Source: Veillonella parvula (GTDB lineage: Bacteria > Bacillota > Negativicutes > Veillonellales > Veillonellaceae). Taken from it: 64,000 nucleotides of DNA. The position numbers and the translations under genes are program-made. Location: the NCBI RefSeq assembly GCF_036456085.1, contig NZ_CP138632.1:372001-436000 (forward strand). The letters are read 5' to 3'. Positions within the stretch are counted from its first letter, which is position 1; every line of letters starts with the position of its first letter. Below the pieces are notes generated by a model. The model was not told where the DNA came from. It did not search any database and worked only from the letters and a program-made list of their open reading frames with translations. Shown one piece after another: positions 47,826-56,135 of the stretch.

Positions 47826-48242
47826 ATGTTGAACTTTATTTTTAAAAGTAAACCTAATTATGTTAATTTTGGCCTCTTAATCTACCGTTTGGCACTTGGT
47901 ATTTCCATGTTTTATCATGGATATTTAAAGTATTTGAGCGGTGCTGAAGGCCTTTATAAAGTTGGAGCTATGTTGGCACCATTAGGTGTACCTAGTGGTT
48001 ATGAAATATTAGGCACTATGGCAGCATATGCAGAAATGATAGGTGGCGTACTTATAGTACTTGGTCTATTTACAAGAATTGGATCTTTGCTACTTATAGG
48101 TACACTAGCAATAGCAACGATATTAAATCTTAGTGGTAGTTTCTTTAGTTGGGACTATCCATCTCAAATGGGATTTGGTGCTCTTATGTTATTCTTCGCT
48201 GGCGCAGGCCGCTATAGTCTTGATAAAGCTTTATTTAAATAA
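47826..48242 (+). CDS. DoxX-family membrane protein
   Basis: 138 residues with four hydrophobic helices (about 17-38, 58-80, 84-105, 112-130). The start FGLLIYRLALGISMFYHGYLK and the EMIGGVLIVLGLFTRIGS segment are characteristic of DoxX/YphA-type proteins. In some bacteria these protect from oxidative stress or associate with thiol/quinone redox enzymes; the exact role is poorly defined. GAAAGAAGGA precedes the ATG. It is driven by two promoters, one of consensus strength, with a palindrome over the start site, so it is probably strongly expressed and regulated. A weak terminator separates it from lysA. Confidence 0.85.
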   Translation: MLNFIFKSKPNYVNFGLLIYRLALGISMFYHGYLKYLSGAEGLYKVGAMLAPLGVPSGYEILGTMAAYAEMIGGVLIVLGLFTRIGSLLLIGTLAIATILNLSGSFFSWDYPSQMGFGALMLFFAGAGRYSLDKALFK

Positions 48243-48255
48243 TAATTAGGATAAT

Positions 48256-48280
48256 AGACTCATCGTTTGATGGGTCTTTT
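48256..48280 (+). terminator. Terminator after the DoxX gene
   Basis: AGACTCATC-GTTT-GATGGGTCT stem with one wobble pair, then TTTT. Moderate strength, 13 bases after the stop. Confidence 0.7.
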
Positions 48281-48300
48281 ATTTGTATAGCGAGGTTATT

Positions 48301-49557
48301 ATGAATACAAAAACAGTTCCGTTTACAGCCGAACAATTGGAAAATATTATTGCCCAATACCCAACACCATTTCATATTTATGATGAAGAAGGTATCATTG
48401 AAAATATGAAAGCATTCATCAATGCATTTTCTTGGAATAAAGGGTTCAAACAATATTTTGCTGTAAAAGCGACACCAAATCCATATATTATGCGTGTATT
48501 GCAAAAACTTGGCGTTGGTGCAGATTGTTCTTCCTTAGCAGAGTTAATGCTATGTGAAAAAGTGGGTATTACAGGTCATGATATTATGTTCACATCTAAT
48601 GACACACCATATGTGGAATATAAAAAAGCACTTGAATTAGGTGCTATCATCAATCTTGATGATATTACTCATATTGAATATTTGGAAAAAAATCATGGTT
48701 CTTTGCCTGATACATTCTGCGTACGTTATAACCCAGGCTCCTTAAAAGAAGGCGGCAATACAATTATCGGCCTTCCTGAAGAAGCTAAATATGGTATGAC
48801 ACGTGAACAGATTCTTGAAGCTTATAAACAGTTGCAAGCTAAAGGTGTAAAACACTTTGGTATCCATACAATGGTTGTATCTAACGAGCTTGATATTGAT
48901 GGCTTAGTTGGCACTGCTGAACTTTGCTTCAATCTAGCAGTAGATATTAAAAATGAACTAGGCATCAATGTTGAGTTTATCGATCTTGGCGGTGGTGTAG
49001 GTGTTGCTTATAAACCAGAACAAACACCAGTAGATTTCAATGCACTTAGTAAAGGTGTAGAAGAGGCCTATAATAGAATTCTAGTAGCTAATGGCCTTGG
49101 TGATGTAGCATTGGCTTATGAATGTGGCCGTATGGTTACAGGTCCATTTGGTTACTTAGTTTCTACAGCAATTCACAAAAAGGATATTTATCGTCACTAC
49201 ATCGGTTTAGATTCCTGTATGGCAAACCTTATGCGTCCAGCTTTATATGGTTCTTACCACCATATTACTGTAATGGGTAAAGAAAATGCACCTAAGGATC
49301 ACGTGTACGATGTAACTGGTTCTTTATGTGAAAACAATGATAAATTTGCTATTCAACGTGAGTTGCCAAAAATCGGTATTGGCGATCGTATCATCATTCA
49401 TGATGCTGGTGCGCATGGTCACTCCATGGGCTTCAACTATAATGGCAAATTGCGCTCTGCTGAGTTGTTATTACATAAAGATGGTTCTGTTACACAAATT
49501 CGTCGTGCTGAAACATATGATGATTTGTTTGGCACCCTCGATTTCTCTAACCTATAA
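48301..49557 (+). CDS. lysA: Diaminopimelate decarboxylase (PLP, fold type III)
   Basis: Last step of lysine synthesis, meso-diaminopimelate to lysine. ATG 48301 has GAGGTT 6 bases upstream; the in-frame ATG at 48283 has none. 418 residues. PLP-Lys in FAVKATPNP (near 59), phosphate-binding GGGVG (near 230), YECGR (near 270, usually EPGR) and the substrate-site CENND (near 343). It belongs to the group where the common HIGSQ motif is replaced by HTMVVS. Preference for DAP rather than lysine or ornithine is inferred from the family and cannot be proved from these motifs alone. Relevant because Veillonella peptidoglycan carries cadaverine/putrescine made by related enzymes. Confidence 0.85.
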   Translation: MNTKTVPFTAEQLENIIAQYPTPFHIYDEEGIIENMKAFINAFSWNKGFKQYFAVKATPNPYIMRVLQKLGVGADCSSLAELMLCEKVGITGHDIMFTSNDTPYVEYKKALELGAIINLDDITHIEYLEKNHGSLPDTFCVRYNPGSLKEGGNTIIGLPEEAKYGMTREQILEAYKQLQAKGVKHFGIHTMVVSNELDIDGLVGTAELCFNLAVDIKNELGINVEFIDLGGGVGVAYKPEQTPVDFNALSKGVEEAYNRILVANGLGDVALAYECGRMVTGPFGYLVSTAIHKKDIYRHYIGLDSCMANLMRPALYGSYHHITVMGKENAPKDHVYDVTGSLCENNDKFAIQRELPKIGIGDRIIIHDAGAHGHSMGFNYNGKLRSAELLLHKDGSVTQIRRAETYDDLFGTLDFSNL

Positions 49558-49663
49558 TTTAATATTGAGAATCGAATAGGATGAGAATGAATATTAATAA
49601 AAACCTATCAATATATGTAATATATGATATTCTTTTAATTCCTGTATATTTTAGTAGGAATAT

Positions 49664-49692
49664 CTTGCTATCATTTAGATAAGAATGTATAA
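49664..49692 (+). promoter_or_regulatory. Promoter upstream of the suf leader
   Basis: TTGCTA (49664-49669), 17-base spacer, TATAAT (49687-49692). Confidence 0.75.
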
Positions 49693-49698
49693 TGATTA

Positions 49699-49772
49699 TA
49701 GATTGTTATGCACATACTTGCTAAGTTGGCGAGAATTACGGCGGTATTCACGTTAGTGCGTACCGCCTTTTT
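49699..49772 (+). ncRNA. Candidate small RNA or terminator-type leader of sufCBDSU
   Basis: A transcript from the promoter at 49664-49692 would start near 49699 and meet a strong terminator at 49740-49772, giving an RNA of about 70 bases with no usable reading frame. It could be a free small RNA or the terminated form of a regulated suf leader. No riboswitch class was recognised. Ends are estimates. Confidence 0.45.
49740..49772 (+). terminator. Terminator or attenuator before sufC
   Basis: GGCGGTA and inner CAC pair with GTG and TACCGCC; the stem is followed by five T. It lies 81 bases before the sufC start. Confidence 0.85.
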
Positions 49773-49799
49773 ATATGTGTCAATATATACGTTTTACAT

Positions 49800-49836
49800 A
49801 TAATGCTTGTATGTTTCTTATTAATACATACATTAT
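49800..49836 (+). repeat. Inverted repeat in the sufC leader
   Basis: ATAATG plus TATGT (separated by four bases) pairs with ACATA-CATTAT, ending just before the ribosome binding site AAGGAG. May be an operator or a translation-control hairpin. A TATAAT at 49799-49804 overlaps its left arm, without a good -35. Confidence 0.4.
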
Positions 49837-49853
49837 GAGAAGGAGTGAACATT

Positions 49854-50597
49854 TTGGCTGAATTACTTCAGATAAAAGATTTAAAGGTATCCGTTGAAGG
49901 TAAACAAATCTTAAAAGGTATCAACTTAACAATTAATAAAGGTGAAATCCATGTTGTAATGGGTACAAATGGTGCAGGTAAATCTACACTTGCTAATGCT
50001 ATTATGGGTAACACTACATATACTGTAGATAGCGGCTCTATTATTTTTGATGGTAAAGATATTACGGAAGATGCAGTAAATGATCGTGCGAAAGCAGGTA
50101 TCTTTATGTCCTTCCAAAATCCAATTTCTATTCCTGGCATTACAGTAGAAAACTTCATCCGTACTGCGAAATCTACAATTACTGGTGAAAATGTACGTGC
50201 TTTATCTTTCAAAAAAGAATTGAAAGAAAAAATGGATGAATTATCCTTCGATGTATCTTATGCACAACGTTATGTAAATGAAGGCTTCTCCGGTGGTGAA
50301 CGCAAGAAAAATGAAATTCTTCAAATGTCCATTTTAAATCCTAAATTGGCTATTCTTGATGAAACAGACTCCGGCCTTGACGTAGATGCAGTTCGTATCG
50401 TATCTGAAGGTGTACAACGTTTCCACAACGAAGAAAATGCTGTATTGATCATCACTCACCATAACCAAATCTTGCAAAAATTAAAACCTGATTTCGTTCA
50501 TGTATTGATCAATGGTAAGATCGTTAAAACTGGTGATGCTTCTCTTGTACGTGAAATCGAAGAAAAAGGTTACGACGCATACAAAGCATTAGCATAG
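49854..50597 (+). CDS. sufC: Fe-S cluster assembly ATPase SufC
   Basis: ABC-type ATPase of the SufBC2D scaffold that builds Fe-S clusters. TTG 49854 (MAELLQIKDL) lies 8 bases after AAGGAG; GTG 49845 overlaps that ribosome binding site. 247 residues, normal. Walker A GTNGAGKS (37-44), Q-loop FQNPISIPG, signature GFSGGERKK (the Suf variant), and Walker B AILDETDSGLD. It heads the operon sufC-B-D-S-U found in Firmicutes, with the next genes spaced 8-14 bases apart. Confidence 0.97.
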   Translation: MAELLQIKDLKVSVEGKQILKGINLTINKGEIHVVMGTNGAGKSTLANAIMGNTTYTVDSGSIIFDGKDITEDAVNDRAKAGIFMSFQNPISIPGITVENFIRTAKSTITGENVRALSFKKELKEKMDELSFDVSYAQRYVNEGFSGGERKKNEILQMSILNPKLAILDETDSGLDVDAVRIVSEGVQRFHNEENAVLIITHHNQILQKLKPDFVHVLINGKIVKTGDASLVREIEEKGYDAYKALA

Positions 50598-50605
50598 GAG
50601 GCACA

Positions 50606-52015
50606 ATGGAAGAAAGAAAGAAAACCCAAGTCGCGGATATGGACCGTGGTGTCTACGATATTAAGAATGACTTTGAATATTCTTATATTTCTGATGCTGG
50701 TTTAACAGAAGATATTATCCGTGAAATTTGGTCTAATAAAAATGAACCTGAATGGATGCTTGACTTCCGTTTGAAATCTTTAGAAATCTACAATCGCATG
50801 GGGATTCCAAATTGGATTCCTGATATTTCTGGCTTAGATATGGCAAATATCCATACTTATGTTAAGCCAAAAGTAGATATGAAAGAAAACTGGGACGAAG
50901 TTCCAGAAGAAATTAAAAGTACTTTTGACCGCTTAGGTATTCCAGAAGCGGAAAAAACATCTCTTGCAGGTGTTGGTGCTCAATATGACTCTGAAGTTGT
51001 ATACCACAGTATCCAAGAAGATCTTGTTAAACAAGGCGTTATCTATACTGATATCGAAACTGCGCTTCATGAGCATGAAGAAATCGTAAAAAAATACTGG
51101 ATGACATTGATTCCACCTACAGATCATAAATGGGCTGCTCTTCATGGTGCCGTTTGGTCTGGTGGTTCCTTCGTATATGTTCCAGCAGGTGTACAAGTAG
51201 AGATTCCATTGCAATCCTATTTCCGCTTGAATGCACCAGGTGCTGGTCAGTTTGAACATACTATGATCATCGTAGAAGAAGGGGCTAAATTGCACTTCAT
51301 CGAAGGTTGTTCTGCTCCTAAATACGACGTATCTAACCTTCATGCCGGTGCCGTTGAATTGTTTGTAAAGGATAATGCTACATTGCGTTATTCTACAATT
51401 GAAAACTGGTCCAAAAACATGTACAACCTTAACACAAAACGTTGTGTAGTTGGTAAAGGTGGTACTATTGAGTGGGTATCTGGTTCCTTCGGTTCCAAAG
51501 TATCTTGCTTGTATCCAATGAGTATCCTTAATGGTGAAGGTGCACATGCTGAATTCACAGGTGTAACATTTGCTGGCGAAGGACAATTCCTTGATACTGG
51601 TTGTAAGGTAGTTCATAATGCTCCTTACACAACTAGTAATGTAAACTCTAAATCTATTTCCAAATCCGGTGGTGCTGCTATTTACCGTGGCCTTTTGAAA
51701 ATTGGCCCTAAAGCAGAACATTCCAAAGCGACTGTATCTTGTGAATCCTTGATGCTTGATGCAGAGTCTCAATCTGATACAATTCCAGCTATTATCGTAG
51801 AAAACGATAATGTAGATTTAGGTCATGAAGCTAAAATCGGTCGTATTTCCGACGAAGCGATTTTCTATCTCATGACACGTGGTATTAGTGAAGAAGAAGC
51901 TCGTGCAATGCTCGTTCGTGGTTTCGTTGAGCCAATCTCCAAAGAATTACCACTTGAGTATGCTGTAGAAATGAACAATCTAATCAATCTTGAATTAGAA
52001 GGTTCTATCGGTTAA
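50606..52015 (+). CDS. sufB: Fe-S cluster scaffold protein SufB
   Basis: Scaffold subunit on which clusters are built with sulfur from SufS-SufU. 469 residues, normal. A helical N-terminal domain (to about 130) leads to a right-handed beta-helix rich in repeated strands (about 170-400), then a C-terminal helical domain ending in GISEEEARAMLVRGFVEPI. Conserved Cys residues in EGCSAPKYD (near 234) and TVSCESLMLD (near 375). AGGAGG before the ATG. Confidence 0.97.
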   Translation: MEERKKTQVADMDRGVYDIKNDFEYSYISDAGLTEDIIREIWSNKNEPEWMLDFRLKSLEIYNRMGIPNWIPDISGLDMANIHTYVKPKVDMKENWDEVPEEIKSTFDRLGIPEAEKTSLAGVGAQYDSEVVYHSIQEDLVKQGVIYTDIETALHEHEEIVKKYWMTLIPPTDHKWAALHGAVWSGGSFVYVPAGVQVEIPLQSYFRLNAPGAGQFEHTMIIVEEGAKLHFIEGCSAPKYDVSNLHAGAVELFVKDNATLRYSTIENWSKNMYNLNTKRCVVGKGGTIEWVSGSFGSKVSCLYPMSILNGEGAHAEFTGVTFAGEGQFLDTGCKVVHNAPYTTSNVNSKSISKSGGAAIYRGLLKIGPKAEHSKATVSCESLMLDAESQSDTIPAIIVENDNVDLGHEAKIGRISDEAIFYLMTRGISEEEARAMLVRGFVEPISKELPLEYAVEMNNLINLELEGSIG

Positions 52016-52024
52016 GGAGGAATT

Positions 52025-53071
52025 ATGAGCGAATTATTATTTAATGAACTCCCTAGACCGACATTCAGATGGTTGCGTGTTAACCATACTGTAAGTTCTC
52101 TAGCTGGAGAAGATACATCTGTACAATCCATCGCTGTAGAAGCGAATCAAAATATACTTTCACCATTGCCTACAGGAACAGCACTGTTAAATGCTAAATA
52201 TGAAGGTGCTAATAAGGATGCTGTTCAAGCATTGGTGGACAATGCAGAAGGTTATGCTATCAATGTTCCTGCTAAGGAAAAAGAAGTTGTAGGCATCCGC
52301 ATTGATGCTAATGCACGTGTAGCTAACCGTTTCCAATTCATCGTTGGTGAAGGGGCAGAACTAGAGGTACAATTCTATGTAACTGGCGCTGGTGAAGCTT
52401 TAACAAATGTTAGTTATCTAAATGAATACGATGTAAAAGAAGGCGGTAAAGTTGTAGTGAAAAAGGTAAATCTTTTACCTGAACATGTACAACATATCGA
52501 ACATCGTTATACAAAATTGGAAGATAAAGCAGATGTAGAATACATTAACATTGAACTTGGTGGTAGCGAAAATATTTTGAACTACTATCATGATTTAGTA
52601 GGTCAAGAATCTCGTATGGTTCATGATATTGCTTATCTTGGTAACGAAGAACAAAAATTTGATATCTCCATGATTATGAGTCATGGTGGTAAAAAATCCT
52701 TCAGTGATATTCATACATTAGGTGCTCTTAGTGGCAATTCTAAAAAATCTTTCCGTGGTACTCTTGATTTCCTTCATGGTGCAACAGCTTCTGAAGGTGC
52801 GGAAGAAGATACTTGCTTATTGTTAGATCCAACTGTAAAATCTGTTTCTTTACCTCTATTATTATGTAAAGAAGATAATGTAGTGGGCAATCATGCAGCG
52901 AGTGCAGGCCAAATTGATCATAATAAATTGTTCTATATCATGAGCCGTGGCTTTAGTGAAGTAGAAGCAAAACATATCATTGTAGAATCTATGATTCGAC
53001 CTATTATTGATCGCATTGGTGATGAAACGATTGAAGAAGCAGCGTTAGCAGCTGTACGTAATAAAATTTAA
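52025..53071 (+). CDS. sufD: Fe-S cluster assembly protein SufD
   Basis: SufB paralogue that completes the SufBC2D complex and brings in iron. 348 residues, somewhat short for SufD, with a shortened N-terminal domain. The beta-helix core and C-terminal IMSRGFSEVEAKHIIVESMIRPI are recognisable, as is the family's His in GNHAASAGQID. Overall sequence divergence is normal for SufD. GGAGGA precedes the ATG by 3 bases. Confidence 0.93.
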   Translation: MSELLFNELPRPTFRWLRVNHTVSSLAGEDTSVQSIAVEANQNILSPLPTGTALLNAKYEGANKDAVQALVDNAEGYAINVPAKEKEVVGIRIDANARVANRFQFIVGEGAELEVQFYVTGAGEALTNVSYLNEYDVKEGGKVVVKKVNLLPEHVQHIEHRYTKLEDKADVEYINIELGGSENILNYYHDLVGQESRMVHDIAYLGNEEQKFDISMIMSHGGKKSFSDIHTLGALSGNSKKSFRGTLDFLHGATASEGAEEDTCLLLDPTVKSVSLPLLLCKEDNVVGNHAASAGQIDHNKLFYIMSRGFSEVEAKHIIVESMIRPIIDRIGDETIEEAALAAVRNKI

Positions 53072-53083
53072 AGAGGCGTTTTT

Positions 53084-54313
53084 ATGAGACCAATTGCAGA
53101 AGCATACAAAGACTTTCCTATACTACATAAAGAGCATAATGGGCACCGCGTTATCTATTTAGATAGCGGTGCTACTGCACAAATTCCACAATCCGTAATT
53201 GATCGTGTTGTGGAACATATGACACAACGTAATGGTAATCCACATCGTGGTTCTCATATTTTAGCTATTGAAGCATCTGAAGACTATGAAAATGCACGTG
53301 ATCGCGTAGTTGAATTTATCAATGCTCGTGAACGTGAAGAAGTTGTATTTACACGTAATAGTACAGAATCTATGAACTTGATTGCTCATAGCTATGGTCT
53401 TCATAATGTGAAGAAAGGTGACAAGATTGTCATTACTGTTGCGGAACATCATGCCAATCTTGTAACATGGCAATATGTAGCAGAACAAACAGGGGCAACC
53501 TTAGAATATATGTACCTTGATGAACATGGGCACTTAAAAGATGGTGAAATCAATAAAATTGATGAGAACACTAAAATTGTTGCCTTTGCTCATGTTAGTA
53601 ACGTGCTTGGTATGGAATTCCCTGTAAAAGAATTAACTGAAAAAGCGCATTCCGTAGGTGCTGTAGTAGTTCTCGATGGTGCTCAATCTACACCTCATAA
53701 AAAAATTGATGTTCAAGAATTAGATTGTGATTTCTTCGTATTCTCTGGTCATAAAATGTGTGCATCTCAAGGTATTGGTGTACTTTATGGTAAACGTGAG
53801 TTATTAGAAGCTATGCCACCTTTCCTATTGGGTGGGGATATGATTGAATATGTAAAAGAACAAACTGCTACATTCAATGAGCTTCCATATAAGTTCGAAG
53901 CAGGTACACCAAATGCTGACGGTGCCGTTTCTTTGCACGCCGCAATTGATTATTTAGAATCCTTTGGCATGGATGCTATTGAAGCTTATGAAGAAGAATT
54001 AGTAGCGTATATTCTTCCTAAAATTGTTGCATTGCCACATGTTCACGTGATTGGCTCCCAAAATCCTAAGGAAAAACATGGCGTAATCGCGTTCACTGTA
54101 GATGATGTACATCCTCATGATGTAGCTACAATTTTAGATTCTAAAGGCATTTGTGTTCGTTCTGGACATCATTGTGCACAACCATTAGGTGCATTCTATA
54201 ATGTATCTGCATCTACTCGTCTAAGCATGTACTTATATACTCGTAAGGAAGATCTAGATGCATTCCTTGAAGTATTAAAGACAGTTCGTTCAGTAATGGG
54301 TTTTAAAGATTAG
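53084..54313 (+). CDS. sufS: Cysteine desulfurase SufS
   Basis: PLP enzyme that takes sulfur from cysteine and hands it to SufU. 409 residues, normal. YLDSGATAQIP at the N-terminus, PLP-lysine in SGHKMCASQGIGVLYG (near 224) and the persulfide Cys in RSGHHCAQPLG (near 365), the group II type. Placed directly before its partner sufU. Confidence 0.97.
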   Translation: MRPIAEAYKDFPILHKEHNGHRVIYLDSGATAQIPQSVIDRVVEHMTQRNGNPHRGSHILAIEASEDYENARDRVVEFINAREREEVVFTRNSTESMNLIAHSYGLHNVKKGDKIVITVAEHHANLVTWQYVAEQTGATLEYMYLDEHGHLKDGEINKIDENTKIVAFAHVSNVLGMEFPVKELTEKAHSVGAVVVLDGAQSTPHKKIDVQELDCDFFVFSGHKMCASQGIGVLYGKRELLEAMPPFLLGGDMIEYVKEQTATFNELPYKFEAGTPNADGAVSLHAAIDYLESFGMDAIEAYEEELVAYILPKIVALPHVHVIGSQNPKEKHGVIAFTVDDVHPHDVATILDSKGICVRSGHHCAQPLGAFYNVSASTRLSMYLYTRKEDLDAFLEVLKTVRSVMGFKD

Positions 54314-54327
54314 GAGATTTACCATCA

Positions 54328-54753
54328 ATGGAAATGGATCAATTATATACAGAACTTATTTTGGAACATAACCAAGATAAGCGTAATAAACATGAGTTAG
54401 CTCATTTTACAAATTCTGAACATGGCCATAACCCTAGTTGTGGTGATGATCTAACATTACAACTCAACGTAGAAGATGGCATTATCAAAGATGCTGCTTA
54501 CACCGGCTCTGGTTGTGCTATTAGTCAAGCGTCTGCATCTATGATGATTGATATTATTAAGGGTAAATCTGTTGAAGAAGCTCTTCGCTTGGTAGAAATT
54601 TTCTTAGGTATGATCAAAAAAGAAATTACTGATGAAAATGAGTTAGAAGAATTAGAAGATGCTATGGCATTGCAAAATATTTCTAACATGCCAGCGCGTG
54701 TTAAGTGTGCGGTTCTTGCATGGCATACATTAAAAGAGGCTTTAAAGAAATAA
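54328..54753 (+). CDS. sufU: Zinc-dependent sulfurtransferase SufU
   Basis: Takes sulfur from SufS by zinc-ligand exchange. 141 residues, normal. The three zinc Cys are seen in NPSCGDDLTL (near residue 37), SGCAISQASASM (near 62) and ARVKCAVLAW (near 128), with the Asp ligand in GDD. Lacks the IscU-specific His, so SufU rather than IscU. The HAD phosphatase gene follows after one base. Confidence 0.96.
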   Translation: MEMDQLYTELILEHNQDKRNKHELAHFTNSEHGHNPSCGDDLTLQLNVEDGIIKDAAYTGSGCAISQASASMMIDIIKGKSVEEALRLVEIFLGMIKKEITDENELEELEDAMALQNISNMPARVKCAVLAWHTLKEALKK

Positions 54754-54754
54754 T

Positions 54755-55438
54755 ATGAAGAAAACAATATTATTTGATTTAGATGGAACTTTAACAGATT
54801 CTCAAGAAGGTATTCTTAAAAGTATTAAATTTGCATTGGAACATTTTGGCTATGATGTTCCTGATGAAGAAACATTGCAATTATTTTTAGGACCACCATT
54901 GGTAGATGCTTTTCAAGAGCATTGTGGCATGACCTTTGACCAAGCGGAAGAAACGTACTTTAAATTCCGCGAACGATATGGTACAATCGGTAAATTTGAA
55001 AATCAAGTGTATCCGAATATTGTAGACTTGTTGGCTAAATGCAAAACAGAACAATATACTATTGCCGTTGCTACAGCAAAGCCTGAGCATTATGCTAAGG
55101 ATATTTTAGATCACTTTGAATTAACACCTTACTTTGATGTAATTGTAGGTGCTAATTATGAAAGTGGTTTATTGCATAAGAAAGAGATTCTTGAAAAAGC
55201 TCTTAAACTTTGTGGCAATCCTTTAACTGATGAAAATGGTCGTCGTTTGGCCTTTATGGTAGGCGATCGTAAGTATGATGTAGAGGCGGCTAACGAACTT
55301 GGTTGTATTTCTATCGGTGTTACTTATGGTTATGGTACAGAAGCTGAACTAAAAGAAGCCGATGCAGAGTACATCTGTGATGATGTTGATGAAATTGCTG
55401 ATGTTCTCGATCTTGAAGAAATGATGGTTCGTAGATAA
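54755..55438 (+). CDS. HAD-family phosphatase (phosphoglycolate/5'-nucleotidase type)
   Basis: 227 residues. DxD nucleophile motif in LFDLDGTLTDS (near residue 8-18), VATAKPE (motif II, near 107), Lys in the KKEIL segment (motif III) and MVGDRKYDVEAAN (motif IV, near 169). The cap domain is the helical C1 type of the Gph/PpaX/YqaB class. Typical substrates are phosphoglycolate, pyrophosphate or nucleotides; which one cannot be read off. One base after sufU, so co-transcribed with the suf operon, which may be chance. Ends in a strong terminator. Confidence 0.85.
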   Translation: MKKTILFDLDGTLTDSQEGILKSIKFALEHFGYDVPDEETLQLFLGPPLVDAFQEHCGMTFDQAEETYFKFRERYGTIGKFENQVYPNIVDLLAKCKTEQYTIAVATAKPEHYAKDILDHFELTPYFDVIVGANYESGLLHKKEILEKALKLCGNPLTDENGRRLAFMVGDRKYDVEAANELGCISIGVTYGYGTEAELKEADAEYICDDVDEIADVLDLEEMMVRR

Positions 55439-55464
55439 GCTCTTATAAATAAAATATTAACCTT

Positions 55465-55497
55465 AAAAAGGCTAGAGGAATTTCCTCTAGCCTTTTT
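55465..55497. terminator. Terminator after the suf/HAD operon
   Basis: AAAAAGGCTAGAGGAA and its complement around a single T, followed by T-tract; A-tract on the left means it may also work on the - strand. Confidence 0.9.
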
Positions 55498-55511
55498 GTA
55501 TCTATCTAATA

Positions 55512-55540
55512 AAAGGACTAACCAATAAGGTTAGTCCTTT
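55512..55540 (-). terminator. Terminator of the SpeD-like gene
   Basis: AAAGGACTAACC, loop, GGTTAGTCCTTT, followed on the - strand by T-rich TTATTAG. Lies 4 bases from the end of the SpeD-like gene. Confidence 0.8.
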
Positions 55541-55543
55541 GTA

Positions 55544-56050
55544 TTATTTTTTTAGGCCGCTTTTTTTAGCTAATGTTTTGATAACCTTAGCACTTTGTTT
55601 TTTCAATTTGCCGCCTGTTTGTTTGAGTTGAATACGTGTACGAGAAACACGACCAAGTGTAGTAATCTTTGTTTTGCGACGTGGCTTCATATCGCGCTCG
55701 TTACCAAAGTCGCCACGTTGTACACTTGTTGCTTTTACCTTTTCTGCTCTGAAAGATTTACGCAACGCTTTCATAATTAATGTGAGCGGTAAGGATTGCT
55801 CAAAAGAATACAAATCAACAGCCACATAGCCTAGAGCAGGATACGTGTGCAATGTAAAGTGAAAGCCTGGTGCAACAGATAGGAGGGCGATCTCCTCGTC
55901 CATAACTTGACAACTGATTTCATCAACATCAAGGTCAGCTAAATCAAATGCGGTTGCTACACTTTCTTGTACAGCTGTAGCGGATGAGATTGCATCTTCA
56001 TCGCAGGAATATAAATCAATTAACAGTTCTTGTCCTAATGCTTCTGCCAT
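55544..56050 (-). CDS. SpeD (AdoMet decarboxylase)-family protein lacking catalytic residues
   Basis: 168 residues, start at 56050 (MAEALGQELLID) with GAAGGTG 7 bases upstream. Residues 5-115 follow the class 1B AdoMet decarboxylase fold (LGQELLIDLYSCD; HFTLHTYP; GYVAVDLYS; the end RADKVKATSVQRGDF-like segment). In active enzymes numbered as Thermotoga, Ser63 is cut to form the pyruvoyl cofactor and Cys83 is the proton donor. Here both positions are Phe (F63 and F83) although His68 is kept, so it cannot form pyruvate by the known route. Residues 122-168 are a tail with about 18 Lys/Arg and no acidic residues, as in nucleic-acid- or polyphosphate-binding tails. Probably a pseudoenzyme with a binding or regulatory role. 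Single-gene unit, divergent from ctsR. Confidence 0.7.
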   Translation of the reverse strand: MAEALGQELLIDLYSCDEDAISSATAVQESVATAFDLADLDVDEISCQVMDEEIALLSVAPGFHFTLHTYPALGYVAVDLYSFEQSLPLTLIMKALRKSFRAEKVKATSVQRGDFGNERDMKPRRKTKITTLGRVSRTRIQLKQTGGKLKKQSAKVIKTLAKKSGLKK

Positions 56051-56135
56051 AACAACACCTTCCTTCAGAAAATAATATCTCATTTATTATACATAGATTT
56101 AAGGATTAAGTCCAATTATATGAGAATACATTAAA

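Noticed and set aside
50933-51772. 279-codon open frame on the - strand inside sufB
   Set aside because: Antisense shadow of a clearly conserved gene; rich in Cys/Phe/Tyr as expected of antisense AT-rich codons and with no ribosome binding site.
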